10,581 nucleotides of DNA from JAXHLG01 sp046497225 (GTDB lineage: Bacteria; Patescibacteriota; Minisyncoccia; Moranbacterales; DUUL01): positions 1 through 10,581 of the forward strand of contig JAWOGA010000078.1 in assembly GCA_046497225.1 (NCBI GenBank), in the 5' to 3' direction. Below the pieces are notes generated by a model. It did not search any database. It was not told the origin of the DNA and worked only from the letters and a program-made list of their open reading frames with translations. A program made the position numbers and the translations under genes. Below, piece by piece: positions 1-7,077 of the stretch; within the stretch, counting starts at the first letter, position 1; each line of letters starts with the position of its first letter.

Positions 1-378
1 AAATGCAAAAATCAAAAATCAAAATGGCAATTAAAAATGTAAAAATATTTGGAAGATAAAAGATACTAAAAAAATGACAAATGTCAAAATCCAAATGGCA
101 AATCAACAACAAATGTCAAAGCTCAAATTTCAGGCAAGATACAAACAAATTACAAATTCAAAATTACAAACAGAAGCAAGAAGCAAGGGAATTCGAAATG
201 CAAAAATCAAAAATCAAAATGACAATTAAAAATGTAAAAATATTTGGAAGATAAAAGATACTAAAAAAATGACAAATGTCAAAATCCAAATGGCAAATCA
301 ACAACAAATGCCAAAGCTCAAATTTCAGGCAAGATACAAACAAATTCGAAATTCGAAATGCAAAAATCAGAAATCACC
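1..378. repeat. Degenerate heptad-repeat tract with a 195-bp tandem duplication
   Basis: Bases 196-346 repeat 1-151 with only two substitutions (G28 versus A223, T116 versus C311), so the period is 195 bp. A third copy starts at 356 and decays by about 377. Inside each copy the DNA is built of 7-base units that mostly end in CAAA or CAA. In phase from 114 one reads TGTCAAA, GCTCAAA, later ATTACAA, ATTCAAA, ATTACAA, then ATGCAAA, AATCAAA, AATCAAA, ATGACAA. From 72 one reads AAATGAC, AAATGTC, AAAATCC, AAATGGC. Perfect heptad pairs occur at 173-186 (GAAGCAA) and 342-355 (AAATTCG). The A-rich strand is the plus strand throughout. An open frame starts inside the tract, but its residues only reflect the repeat, so I do not call a gene. 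The left end lies outside the window. Confidence 0.9.
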
Positions 379-425
379 CTATTTCTGCAAAAAAACAAGC
401 CCTGGAACCATGATTTTGCCCGCTA

Positions 426-453
426 AATGTATCACACTGCCGTGTGATACATT
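426..453. repeat. Perfect 12-bp inverted repeat (hairpin, loop TGCC)
   Basis: AATGTATCACAC at 426-437 is exactly complementary to GTGTGATACATT at 442-453, with a 4-base loop. No T-run follows on either strand, so it is not an intrinsic terminator. It lies 131 bp upstream of the promoter of the coiled-coil gene. The seven bases CACACTG from its left arm recur at 474-480. The shape resembles REP-type palindromes mobilised by IS200-like (RAYT) transposases, or a repressor operator. Neither can be confirmed because no second copy and no transposase are in the window. Confidence 0.75.
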
Positions 454-583
454 GAAATTCGGAGCGAGGTGGCCACACTGGCAAAGAACATCTCTTCATT
501 TTTTAAGGATGTTTTTAATCTGTTTTGATTAGCCCTTCTCTTATAGTAATCATGGGGGGTCATCAAAGGAAAAATTCGGTCTC

Positions 584-611
584 TTGCCAATAATTTTAAA
601 ACTGATATAAT
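584..611 (+). promoter_or_regulatory. Extended -10 promoter for the coiled-coil gene
   Basis: The -35 box TTGCCA is at 584-589 and the -10 box TATAAT at 606-611, with a 16-bp spacer. TG at 603-604 makes it an extended -10 (TGATATAAT). Transcription would start near 618, giving a leader of about 35 bases before the ATG at 654. The ten bases CTGATATAAT recur in the promoter at 8143-8170. Confidence 0.7.
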
Positions 612-653
612 TAGGACTGTTTTGTTGGTGTTTAAAAAATTAAAAAGAAAAAT

Positions 654-1058
654 ATGCAAAATATGCAGGAAATTTTTGATCAATTGGAAGAAATCAAAAA
701 GCAACAAAAGGAAATAAAAGAGGAATACAAGGACGGGCTGACAAACACGGAAGAGTACGAAGAAATAAAAGAAAATATCAAGGAATTAACGGAAAAAAGA
801 AAACAAATTGAAACAATGGTTCAAAATCAAATGGGAGAAAGATTTGAAAAATTGGAAGAGTTAAAAGATAAACAGAAAGAGCTCAAGCAAATGCTCTCGG
901 ATGTGGCTATGAATAATTTAATGAAGGGGGAGAATATTGAAGTAAAAGATAACTACAACACTCTTTATGAGCCCCAGTTCAGCGTAACTTTCAAGAAAAC
1001 CTCCGCTAAAGATCAAGGTCAAGAACAAGAAAAAACGGAAGAAAACGAAAATCAATAA
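654..1058 (+). CDS. Small coiled-coil protein of unknown function
   Basis: This 134-residue protein is highly charged, rich in Lys, Glu and Gln, and has no signal peptide or membrane segment. Residues about 3-92 are almost continuous amphipathic helix with Ile/Leu/Met spacing typical of coiled coils. Residues about 93-115 look like a short beta-type segment (NTLYEPQFSVTF), followed by a disordered acidic/Gln tail. I do not recognise the family; a dimeric scaffold or nucleoid- or cytoskeleton-associated role is possible but not shown. The first ATG (654) and a second at 663 are both possible starts, and neither has a Shine-Dalgarno sequence, as with most genes here. It is a single-gene unit: its own extended -10 promoter lies 43 bases upstream and a strong terminator follows 22 bases after the stop. 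That isolated control plus an intact frame argue that it is real. Homology was not testable. Confidence 0.75.
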   Translation: MQNMQEIFDQLEEIKKQQKEIKEEYKDGLTNTEEYEEIKENIKELTEKRKQIETMVQNQMGERFEKLEELKDKQKELKQMLSDVAMNNLMKGENIEVKDNYNTLYEPQFSVTFKKTSAKDQGQEQEKTEENENQ

Positions 1059-1080
1059 AAATCAAATTTCCGACTTTTTT

Positions 1081-1112
1081 AAACCGCCTTATTCACTCAA
1101 GGCGGTTTTTAT
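1081..1112 (+). terminator. Intrinsic terminator of the coiled-coil gene
   Basis: AAACCGCCTT (1081-1090) pairs with AAGGCGGTTT (1099-1108) around an 8-base loop, and T residues continue the 3' arm. It starts 22 bases after the stop at 1058. The opposite strand lacks a comparable T-run, so it serves the plus strand and does not clearly end the convergent holA transcript. Confidence 0.85.
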
Positions 1113-1192
1113 TTATAATCTATATTAGCTCAACTTGTTTAGGAATTAAGCGCTTACATTTTTCTCTCAGCGCAAAGAGTAAAACAAAATTG

Positions 1193-2152
1193 CTATATTT
1201 TAACCACCAAGTCTCTTAAAGCGTCTTTTATTTCCAATTTGCCGGTCTTAACCGCAAAATCAAGACTGTAGCAAATTTCATAGATTTTCTTGATTTCAGC
1301 GGTATTAAAATTTCTTAGCTGATTTAAGGTTTTTTTTGCCACAAAAGGATGAAGGCCTGTTTCCCCGGCAATTGCATCCTGACTCAAAACACCTTTTTTT
1401 CTGCAATAATCCACTCTGGCAATGTTTCTGATTTGATAAATGATCATTGAAAAAATATAGAAAGCGTCTTCTCCACTTTTTAAAAGCGAATTTAGTAGCT
1501 CCACAGACCTTTTTTTGTTTCTCATTCCAATCGCATCCACAAAATCAAATATCTTAACTTCCAACAATCTCTCGCAAAAAAGATCCAAGTCTCCCTTTTC
1601 TATGTTACCTCCTTTTTCAATCCTATAATTAACCAGTTTTTCCAATTCGTTGTTTAGCTTCCATAAATTTTTTCCATAATTAGCCTCCAGGTAATTAATC
1701 ACTTCATTATTAGCCCCTATTTTACTATCACTTTTCTCTTTTATTTTAAGGATAATCCATTCTTTAACTTCATTGCTTTTTAAGAAAGGAAATTCTTCAA
1801 TTTGGGCTGCTTTTTTTAAAAAATTAAACAGTTTGTTTTTCCCCGGCTTTTTGCCAAAATGAACCACCACAATTTCCAGATCTTTTTTGGAGGCAAAACC
1901 ATCTAAAATGCCCGTCAATTCCTCTTGAATTTGCTTGTTTTCCTCAAAAACATCTCTTATTAAAACCATTTTCTTTTGAGAAAAAAGCCCTCCCCCCAAA
2001 GAAAGGCTTTCTCTTATTTTTTCCGGATCACTTTCATTCAAAGAAAAATCATTTACAGTGGCATCCGGTTTTTTTGAAATAAAATCTTTTTTTATGCAAT
2101 CAACTTTTTCTTTGATCAAAAAAGACTCCTCTCCGAAGAAAAAATACAGCAT
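1193..2152 (-). CDS. holA: DNA polymerase III subunit delta (HolA)
   Basis: HolA is the delta subunit of the clamp loader; it opens the beta sliding clamp so that it can be loaded on primed DNA at the replication fork. The 319 residues fit the family (about 320-345). Residues 1-17 carry the typical N-terminal strand and GEESFLIKEKV segment. The middle (about 55-120) has the AAA+-like core with the strand LEIVVVHFGKKPGK. The C-terminal collar domain (about 210-319) shows the family pattern: LLKSGEDAFYIFSMI, then QIRNIARV, then HPFVAKKTLNQLRNF, and a final helix with DFAVKTGKLEIKDAL. As expected for delta, no Walker A motif is seen. It is the last gene of the minus-strand run, 40 bp after the DUF3048 gene and probably cotranscribed. 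No Shine-Dalgarno sequence is seen. The stop is TAG. Confidence 0.93.
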   Translation of the reverse strand: MLYFFFGEESFLIKEKVDCIKKDFISKKPDATVNDFSLNESDPEKIRESLSLGGGLFSQKKMVLIRDVFEENKQIQEELTGILDGFASKKDLEIVVVHFGKKPGKNKLFNFLKKAAQIEEFPFLKSNEVKEWIILKIKEKSDSKIGANNEVINYLEANYGKNLWKLNNELEKLVNYRIEKGGNIEKGDLDLFCERLLEVKIFDFVDAIGMRNKKRSVELLNSLLKSGEDAFYIFSMIIYQIRNIARVDYCRKKGVLSQDAIAGETGLHPFVAKKTLNQLRNFNTAEIKKIYEICYSLDFAVKTGKLEIKDALRDLVVKI

Positions 2153-2192
2153 TGAGTTTATTTTTTCTAATTTTTAGACTTTGTCAATAAAA

Positions 2193-3416
2193 TTATTCGT
2201 CCTCCATTTCCTCTTCCACAGTAACTCCTTCATCCCAATCAAGCTTCATTCCGGGATAAATCACCTCCAACCAAATCTGTCCCGGAACAAATTTAATCTC
2301 TTGTCCATTTTCATCCATCAACATCAACTTAGATTCAGCCTTGGAGCTATCTTTACTCCACCTGCCCTTCATTTCTTTTCCATTAAAATAGAAATAAGCT
2401 TCTCCCGTCTCAGTGCTGTCATACCAAGGGTCTCCCAGTTCCATATTGTTATAATGAGGATCTTCTTCCATATCATTATCTTTGGCGATCAAAACCGCAA
2501 TATTTTTAGGAGATATTATTTCATCGTTGTTTCTGTCGGTATGTTTTTCTCCTCCCCAATAACGAATATATCTATTGTTTTCCTTGTCGTAATCATAGGC
2601 TACTTTTTGATCCCCGCGAAATCCTACCTCTAAGTTAGCCTTGTCCGGTCTTTCCTCAACATCAATCTCGGGCTGATGAGAATAACCGGAAAATCTATTC
2701 TCCATTCTGTATCCAAACTCTTCAGCGCAGCTTAAAAGTTCGTCAAAATTAGCAAATCCGCTATCCACGCCCCTGCTCATTCCCTCTTTCCTAAAGCAAC
2801 ATTCCCGCGCCGATTGTCCGGCGTCATTGTTGCAATTTAAGTTGTCAATCACTCCGCTGTTTAGATTGTCCACAAAAGAATCCAGTTCAGCTCTGCCCCA
2901 ATGAGTAAAAATAGCGTCCATTCCTTTGGCCAAATGAACAAAATCCGGTCGAGCGCTCCTCATAGAGCCAACCTCCGGCGGTTCCCCGCAAATATAAACA
3001 GCCATTAGACGAGTAAATCCGGTAGTCAACACGGGCATCTCCACCACCATATCAGCCTCCGACATTCCCGCAGGCGGTCTGGCTTGTTCGTCGGAGGGCT
3101 GCATTACTGCAATCGGCCGGCGATTCCAGTTCTCACAAGCCAATCCGGAAATGGGACTGACATCTCCTTCGTTAATGGCCTCCTGTTTGGTCATTTCATT
3201 GCCGTTGTTGATGTCTATAAGCTTGTCTTTGTCATTCTCATTATCATCTCCGACAAACCACCAAGCTAAGCCGGCAACCAAAATAATAACAACCAGCAAT
3301 CCAACCCATTTTTTCCAGTTGTCGCTATTTTCTTCAAATTCTATGGGATCTTTCCTTTGGGATTCATCAAGTTCATCTTTTTGTTCTTCTTGTTCTTGAG
3401 GGGGATATGTATTCAT
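2193..3416 (-). CDS. Membrane-anchored DUF3048 domain protein (YerB-like)
   Basis: This 407-residue protein starts with an acidic cytoplasmic tail (1-34), followed by one membrane helix (about 37-56) and an extracytoplasmic region. It belongs to DUF3048 (YerB family): RRPIAVM at 99-105, ARPPAGMSEADMVVEMP at 112-128, GFTRLMAVY at 133-141, and the hallmark MRSARPDF at 152-159. The C-terminal half (about 260-400) matches the second YerB domain, with YFYFNGKEMKGRW and PGQIWLEVI. The biochemical role of the family is unknown; Bacillus YerB is a lipoprotein, whereas this one uses a helix anchor and has no lipobox. Six cysteines (94, 143, 195, 206, 207, 230) all lie in the first extracytoplasmic domain and could form disulfides. 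It sits between mutM and holA. The ATG at 3416 follows an A/T-rich leader without a Shine-Dalgarno sequence. Confidence 0.88.
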   Translation of the reverse strand: MNTYPPQEQEEQKDELDESQRKDPIEFEENSDNWKKWVGLLVVIILVAGLAWWFVGDDNENDKDKLIDINNGNEMTKQEAINEGDVSPISGLACENWNRRPIAVMQPSDEQARPPAGMSEADMVVEMPVLTTGFTRLMAVYICGEPPEVGSMRSARPDFVHLAKGMDAIFTHWGRAELDSFVDNLNSGVIDNLNCNNDAGQSARECCFRKEGMSRGVDSGFANFDELLSCAEEFGYRMENRFSGYSHQPEIDVEERPDKANLEVGFRGDQKVAYDYDKENNRYIRYWGGEKHTDRNNDEIISPKNIAVLIAKDNDMEEDPHYNNMELGDPWYDSTETGEAYFYFNGKEMKGRWSKDSSKAESKLMLMDENGQEIKFVPGQIWLEVIYPGMKLDWDEGVTVEEEMEDE

Positions 3417-3518
3417 TTTTTTATTTTAATAATAAAATTTATATATTAAAAATTAAAAGCCTTTGGATAATCAGGCGCGATTTTGCCTATATTCCGAAAA
3501 CTCTTGACAAAAACGCTT

Positions 3519-4394
3519 TTATTCTTGGCATCCGGGACACCAATACGTACCTCTCTGCCCTATTTTAGTTCTTTCTATTTTGGATTGGCATTTTTCATTC
3601 GGACATTTTTCTCCTTCTTTATTATACACCTTTAAAATTTTTTGAAAACCCCCCGGCGCTCCGGCGGTATCCCGGTAATCGCTATCGGAGGTTCCGCGGT
3701 ATTTTATGGCTTTTTGGAGAATTTCTTGAATTGAATGATGTAATTTCTCAAGTTCTTTTTCCTTCAAGCTTCCCGTGTTTCTCCCGGGATCAATTCCCGC
3801 CTTAAATAATATTTCGCAAGCATAAATATTACCGATTCCGGCAATAATATTTTGATCCAATAAAAAAGTTTTGATATTGCTTTTTTTCTTCCTTGAAACC
3901 AAATTTTTAAATTTATCCAAATTAAATTCTTTGGATAAAGGTTCTATGCCAAGCGCTTCCAAGTCTTTATCCTTTTCTTCTTTGTTTAATAATTTAATTT
4001 TGCCAAACTTTCGCATATCAGAAAATTCCAAAGTGTAGTCATATTCAAAGTTAGACGGGCAATTAGGCGATTTCAAATACCAAATATGATGAATGTATTG
4101 ATTTACTCTGTCATTAAAATAACCCGTTTTTTTGCAATCCTTCTTCTTTAACAATAAATGCCCCGTCATTTTTAAATGAATTAGCATTTTTTGACCATCG
4201 TCAAAGCTTACAATAATATTTTTAGCCTTGCGCTTAACTTCATTAATTTTTCTACCTGCAATACCTTTTTTGAAATCCTCAAGGTTTATTTTAATCGATT
4301 TAGGCCAATCAGTCCAAAAATCGACCACCTCGCAGTTTCTGATTTTTTGTTTTAAATCCCTCACAATTGTTTCCACTTCCGGCAACTCCGGCAT
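3519..4394 (-). CDS. mutM: Formamidopyrimidine-DNA glycosylase (MutM/Fpg)
   Basis: MutM removes 8-oxoguanine and formamidopyrimidines from DNA and cuts the abasic site by beta/delta elimination (base excision repair). The start PELPEVETI gives the catalytic Pro2 and Glu3. Lys58 in RKAKN matches the conserved lysine, and D126-MRKFG-131 is the lesion-recognition segment. The helix-two-turn-helix is at about 178-196 (LLDQNIIAGIGNIYACEIL). RGTSDSDYRD (233-242) precedes the zinc finger, whose ligands are Cys264, Cys269, Cys286 and Cys289. All key residues are present. At 291 residues it is longer than the usual 270-275; the extra length lies at about 84-118 in the N-terminal domain, where KKDCKKTGYFND and KSPNCPSNF have no counterpart in E. 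coli. A promoter-like pair lies 72-100 bases upstream, so it need not depend on the permease transcript. Confidence 0.97.
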   Translation of the reverse strand: MPELPEVETIVRDLKQKIRNCEVVDFWTDWPKSIKINLEDFKKGIAGRKINEVKRKAKNIIVSFDDGQKMLIHLKMTGHLLLKKKDCKKTGYFNDRVNQYIHHIWYLKSPNCPSNFEYDYTLEFSDMRKFGKIKLLNKEEKDKDLEALGIEPLSKEFNLDKFKNLVSRKKKSNIKTFLLDQNIIAGIGNIYACEILFKAGIDPGRNTGSLKEKELEKLHHSIQEILQKAIKYRGTSDSDYRDTAGAPGGFQKILKVYNKEGEKCPNEKCQSKIERTKIGQRGTYWCPGCQE

Positions 4395-4465
4395 AGATTT
4401 TTATTAATAATAATTATTTTTTAATTTCTCCCGAAAATTCCCCGAGTTAATTAACTTGATTTTCA

Positions 4466-4494
4466 AATAAAGTTCAAGTGTCAATATTTATCAA
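4466..4494 (-). promoter_or_regulatory. Candidate promoter for mutM
   Basis: Read on the minus strand, TTGATA (4489-4494) and TTTATT (4466-4471) are 17 bp apart. A perfect TTGACA at 4479-4484 overlaps this pair but has only a weak -10 (AATCAA at 4456-4461). The start of transcription would be about 4455-4460, some 60 bases before the mutM ATG. A small inverted repeat, ACTTGA/TCAAGT, at about 4454-4479 overlaps it and could be an operator; that is speculative. Confidence 0.4.
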
Positions 4495-4506
4495 CTAAAA
4501 CAAATT

Positions 4507-5649
4507 TTAAGATATAAAGCTCAGAACAACCTCCGCTAAAACCCCTAGAATAAATAGCAAAGAAAGAATCACTCCAAAATACAAATTCAGTTTATTGTTT
4601 ACAGCCGGAGTTTTTCTTCGCTTCTTTTTGGCTCTAAACAGAATTGCAATTAAAATCACTCCGAATAGTCCTCCTGTGATAGATCCCGTTATGCCAACCA
4701 CCTGAGTTAAATTAGAGAAACCGACCAAGTAAAGCAAAAAAGGGGTTAAACAAGCCAAAATCCAAGCCAAGTTATTGTTTATTCCCGCGTCCCACCAATA
4801 AACTTCTCTTAAAGATTGGCAAATCACGATAAAAGAAGTTGTTGTAGCCAAAAGACCCAACAAGAAAGCTGTTTTAATTAAGCCATCTCCAAACATTGTC
4901 TCCAGTCCCGTTAAAGTATCCGAGCTCACCCCCGCTCCGCAAACACCCACTATCAATAAAACAAAAACTCCCATAATTCCGGCAGGCAAGAGGGTTCCCC
5001 AAGCTATAGCCGAAGAAATTCTATGTTTTTCATTTTTTAAAAGCCGGCACATCTCGGGAATCGCCGCTTGGCCTCCCACTGCAAAAAATACTACTCCATA
5101 AGGAAACAATAAATTTTCCCAATTCAGTAAATTGTAATTTCCCGGGTTTATGTAATAAAAACTTTTGCCAATCAAGGCCAACACAACAAATACCAATAAA
5201 AGATTAAGCCACATTTCCGCTTTGGCAATAACTTTCAAACCAAAAAAAACAATCAAAACTTCCGCTGAGAATAATACACAAGTATATAAAAATAAATTTC
5301 CTCCCAAAAAATCTCCCAACAGTCCATGCAAAAAAATTCCTCCCAAAATTATATAAGACAAGAGCGCTCCGTGTTTTCCGATAACAGAAATTGCCAAAGC
5401 CAAATTTCTATAAAATTTGCCATAATAAACGCCTACATACCCCGGCATCCGATGTCTCCGAGTGGTAGAAAGAACCACTTCGGCATAAATTTTATGCAGC
5501 AAAAACTGAACAAAAGCCAGGGCCGGCAAATAAATAAACAACGTCAAAATTCCCGCTTTTTGGATAGCAAAAGGCACAGCAAAAAGACCGGCGCCCAAAA
5601 TAGTTCCGGATAAAACAGAAATAGCTTTAAAATAATTTTTGTTTGGCAT
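4507..5649 (-). CDS. Aromatic amino acid permease-like transporter (HAAAP/AAAP family)
   Basis: This 380-residue integral membrane protein has about eleven hydrophobic helices and no soluble domain. The first helix carries GTILGAGLFAVPFA (15-28), the signature of the tryptophan/tyrosine permease family (TnaB/Mtr/TyrP, PF03222) and the related AAAP carriers. Helix six holds the small-residue stretch FPYGVVFFAVGGQAAIPEM. These proteins are usually proton symporters for aromatic or other neutral amino acids; the substrate here cannot be read from the sequence. A basic loop, RAKKKRRK, precedes the last helix and fits the positive-inside rule. It lies 78 bp after the U32 gene and 112 bp before mutM, all on the minus strand. 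An organism of this type probably scavenges amino acids, which fits an uptake role; that is inference. No Shine-Dalgarno sequence precedes the ATG. Confidence 0.82.
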   Translation of the reverse strand: MPNKNYFKAISVLSGTILGAGLFAVPFAIQKAGILTLFIYLPALAFVQFLLHKIYAEVVLSTTRRHRMPGYVGVYYGKFYRNLALAISVIGKHGALLSYIILGGIFLHGLLGDFLGGNLFLYTCVLFSAEVLIVFFGLKVIAKAEMWLNLLLVFVVLALIGKSFYYINPGNYNLLNWENLLFPYGVVFFAVGGQAAIPEMCRLLKNEKHRISSAIAWGTLLPAGIMGVFVLLIVGVCGAGVSSDTLTGLETMFGDGLIKTAFLLGLLATTTSFIVICQSLREVYWWDAGINNNLAWILACLTPFLLYLVGFSNLTQVVGITGSITGGLFGVILIAILFRAKKKRRKTPAVNNKLNLYFGVILSLLFILGVLAEVVLSFIS

Positions 5650-5701
5650 ATTTGAATAAATTTAAAAAACACCTCAAAAAGTCCTCTCACAAAACTCAAC
5701 A

Positions 5702-5715
5702 AACCTAGAACCTGG
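5702..5715. repeat. Heptad repeat AACCTAG/AACCTGG
   Basis: Two adjacent 7-base units differing at one base (AACCTAG 5702-5708, AACCTGG 5709-5715) lie in the 78-bp spacer between the U32 and permease genes. A 6-bp hairpin (AGCTTT 5716-5721 with AAAGCT 5730-5735) follows and overlaps the U32 stop codon. It lacks a T-run on the minus strand and is not called as a terminator. Confidence 0.5.
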
Positions 5716-5727
5716 AGCTTTACAAAC

Positions 5728-6975
5728 TTAAAGCTTCACCCTCTTTCTAACCAGCATCGGGCCGTCAACTTTGCCGGAAAATTTAATTTTAAATATTTTC
5801 CCCGCTCCGCCGTGAGCAGATTTTATTTTCTCTCCGTTTTCATCTTTTATTTCAACAACTTTTCTTTGAATGATTTTATCCGGAGTAACGATCTCCACAT
5901 CATCATCTTGCTTTAAAAAATTATGCGCAAAAACATCCCGACTAGAGGAATTTTCATCTCGCAAGGAAATGCCGGCATACAAAAAGCCTGCTTCATTAGA
6001 CGCTTTGTTTTCTAAATGAGGAGGTTTGTCTCCTAATAAAAATCCTGTCCAGTAGCCTCTGTGGGAGAGTTTTTCCAGTTCTGCTTTTTCTTCTTGGATT
6101 GTTTTTTTAATTTCTTTTTCATCTCCGGATTTTAAAGCATCTAAAACCCGTCTGTAAGAGCGAGTTACACAGCCGACGTAATAAGAGCTTTTTCCTCTAC
6201 CTTCTATTTTTAGGGAATCCACTCCGGCTTTTGCAATTTCAGGCAAATATTCAATTAAATTTATGTCATAACTATTGAAAATATACGTCCCGGAATCATC
6301 TTCTTCAACTTTCATTTCAAAGCGTTTTTTGTCATCTGTAAAATATTGGGTTTTTTCCCGCAATGGAGAATATTTCCACCGGCACGGCTGAGAGCAATCT
6401 CCCAGATTAGCGCTTCTTCCCGTCATCCATTTAGACAAAATACATCTTCCGCTATAAGCCATGCACATCGCTCCGTGAATAAAACATTCCAGCTCCATCC
6501 CGGGAACTTCTTTTTTGATTTCCGCGATTTCATTCAGGGACAGCTCTCTGGCTAAAATAGTTCTCTCCACTCCTTGATTTTTCCAAAATTTAACAGCCTC
6601 CGCATTGGTAGCATTAGCTTGAGTAGAAAGATGAATAGAAATTTCCGGGAGCTCTTCTTTGACTCTCCTTAAAATTCCCGGATCAGATAATATCAATCCG
6701 TCCGGCTGAATTTCTTTTAAAAATTCTAAATGTTCGGGAAGTTTTTTAAAATGATAGTTATGAGCGTAGATATTTAGGGTAACATAAAATTTCTTGCCTT
6801 TTTTTCTGCAAATTTTTGCCCCTTTCTTTATTTCTTCTTTTTGGAATTGATTAATCCTGGCTCGCAGAGAAAAATCCGGTAAGCCGAAATAAACCGCATC
6901 CGCTCCAAATTCAATAGCCGTCTCCAGCTTTTCCAAATTACCGGCGGGAGATAACAGCTCTGGAATTTTTTTCAT
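5728..6975 (-). CDS. trhP: U32 family protein, tRNA hydroxylation type (TrhP/YegQ-like)
   Basis: This 415-residue protein is assigned to the peptidase U32 family. E. coli TrhP (YegQ) and Bacillus TrhP proteins of this group are needed to make 5-hydroxyuridine at tRNA position 34 using prephenate; peptidase activity is doubtful. The N-terminal half is a TIM-barrel-like domain starting ELLSPAGNLEKLETAIEFGADAVYFG (written as 6-20 and 21-31). The U32 signature is complete at 163-181: E-C-F-x-H-G-A-M-C then S-G-R-C-x-L-S. It gives Cys171 and Cys178, followed by Cys194 and Cys198 in GDCSQPCRW, likely metal or iron-sulfur ligands. The C-terminal part (about 330-415) is a beta-rich domain ending VDGPMLVRKRVKL, as in YegQ. 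Other U32 members such as RlhA (23S rRNA) or UbiU/V are less likely on length and layout. It is the first gene of the minus-strand run and diverges from ychF. Confidence 0.85.
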   Translation of the reverse strand: MKKIPELLSPAGNLEKLETAIEFGADAVYFGLPDFSLRARINQFQKEEIKKGAKICRKKGKKFYVTLNIYAHNYHFKKLPEHLEFLKEIQPDGLILSDPGILRRVKEELPEISIHLSTQANATNAEAVKFWKNQGVERTILARELSLNEIAEIKKEVPGMELECFIHGAMCMAYSGRCILSKWMTGRSANLGDCSQPCRWKYSPLREKTQYFTDDKKRFEMKVEEDDSGTYIFNSYDINLIEYLPEIAKAGVDSLKIEGRGKSSYYVGCVTRSYRRVLDALKSGDEKEIKKTIQEEKAELEKLSHRGYWTGFLLGDKPPHLENKASNEAGFLYAGISLRDENSSSRDVFAHNFLKQDDDVEIVTPDKIIQRKVVEIKDENGEKIKSAHGGAGKIFKIKFSGKVDGPMLVRKRVKL

Positions 6976-7004
6976 AAAAAAATATTAACCATACGATATC
7001 AATT

Positions 7005-7033
7005 ATTTTAACTCTCATTGACAATTTAATCAA
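7005..7033 (-). promoter_or_regulatory. Promoter for the U32 gene and minus-strand run
   Basis: On the minus strand TTGATT (7028-7033) and TAAAAT (7005-7010) are separated by exactly 17 bp. The predicted start is near 6998, about 23 bases before the ATG at 6975, leaving almost no leader and no Shine-Dalgarno sequence. It overlaps the facing ychF promoter, so the two could interfere with each other. Confidence 0.5.
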
Positions 7034-7047
7034 TAAATAGGAATATA
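7018..7047 (+). promoter_or_regulatory. Candidate promoter for ychF
   Basis: A perfect -35 TTGACA is at 7018-7023. The best -10 is AATATA at 7042-7047 (18-bp spacer), only three matches to consensus. Transcription would start near 7054, about 24 bases before the ATG. AGAGGA at 7047-7052 is too far from the ATG to act as a ribosome binding site. Confidence 0.4.
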
Positions 7048-7077
7048 GAGGAAGCATAAAATCGTAATCTCCCAACA

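Larger units (their letters stand above)
379..653. other. Spacer between heptad tract and coiled-coil gene
   Basis: Apart from the hairpin at 426-453 and the promoter at 584-611, this stretch holds an 8-bp palindrome GTGGCCAC at 469-476 and no convincing reading frame. Base composition around 405-485 is clearly richer in G and C than the flanking heptad tract, which suggests a separate insertion or an older unique segment. Confidence 0.5.

Noticed and set aside
1..378. CRISPR array
   Set aside because: The repeat has a 195-bp period with no short identical repeats separated by unique spacers, and no cas genes are nearby.
269..532. An 87-codon open frame on the plus strand starting in the heptad tract
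   Set aside because: Its residues follow the repeat, it has no promoter or ribosome binding site, and it runs through the hairpin. It is a by-product of A-rich repeats.
3501..3510. TTGACA on the plus strand between mutM and the DUF3048 gene as a promoter
   Set aside because: It points into the antisense of mutM, has no usable -10 at 16-18 bp, and no plus-strand gene follows.
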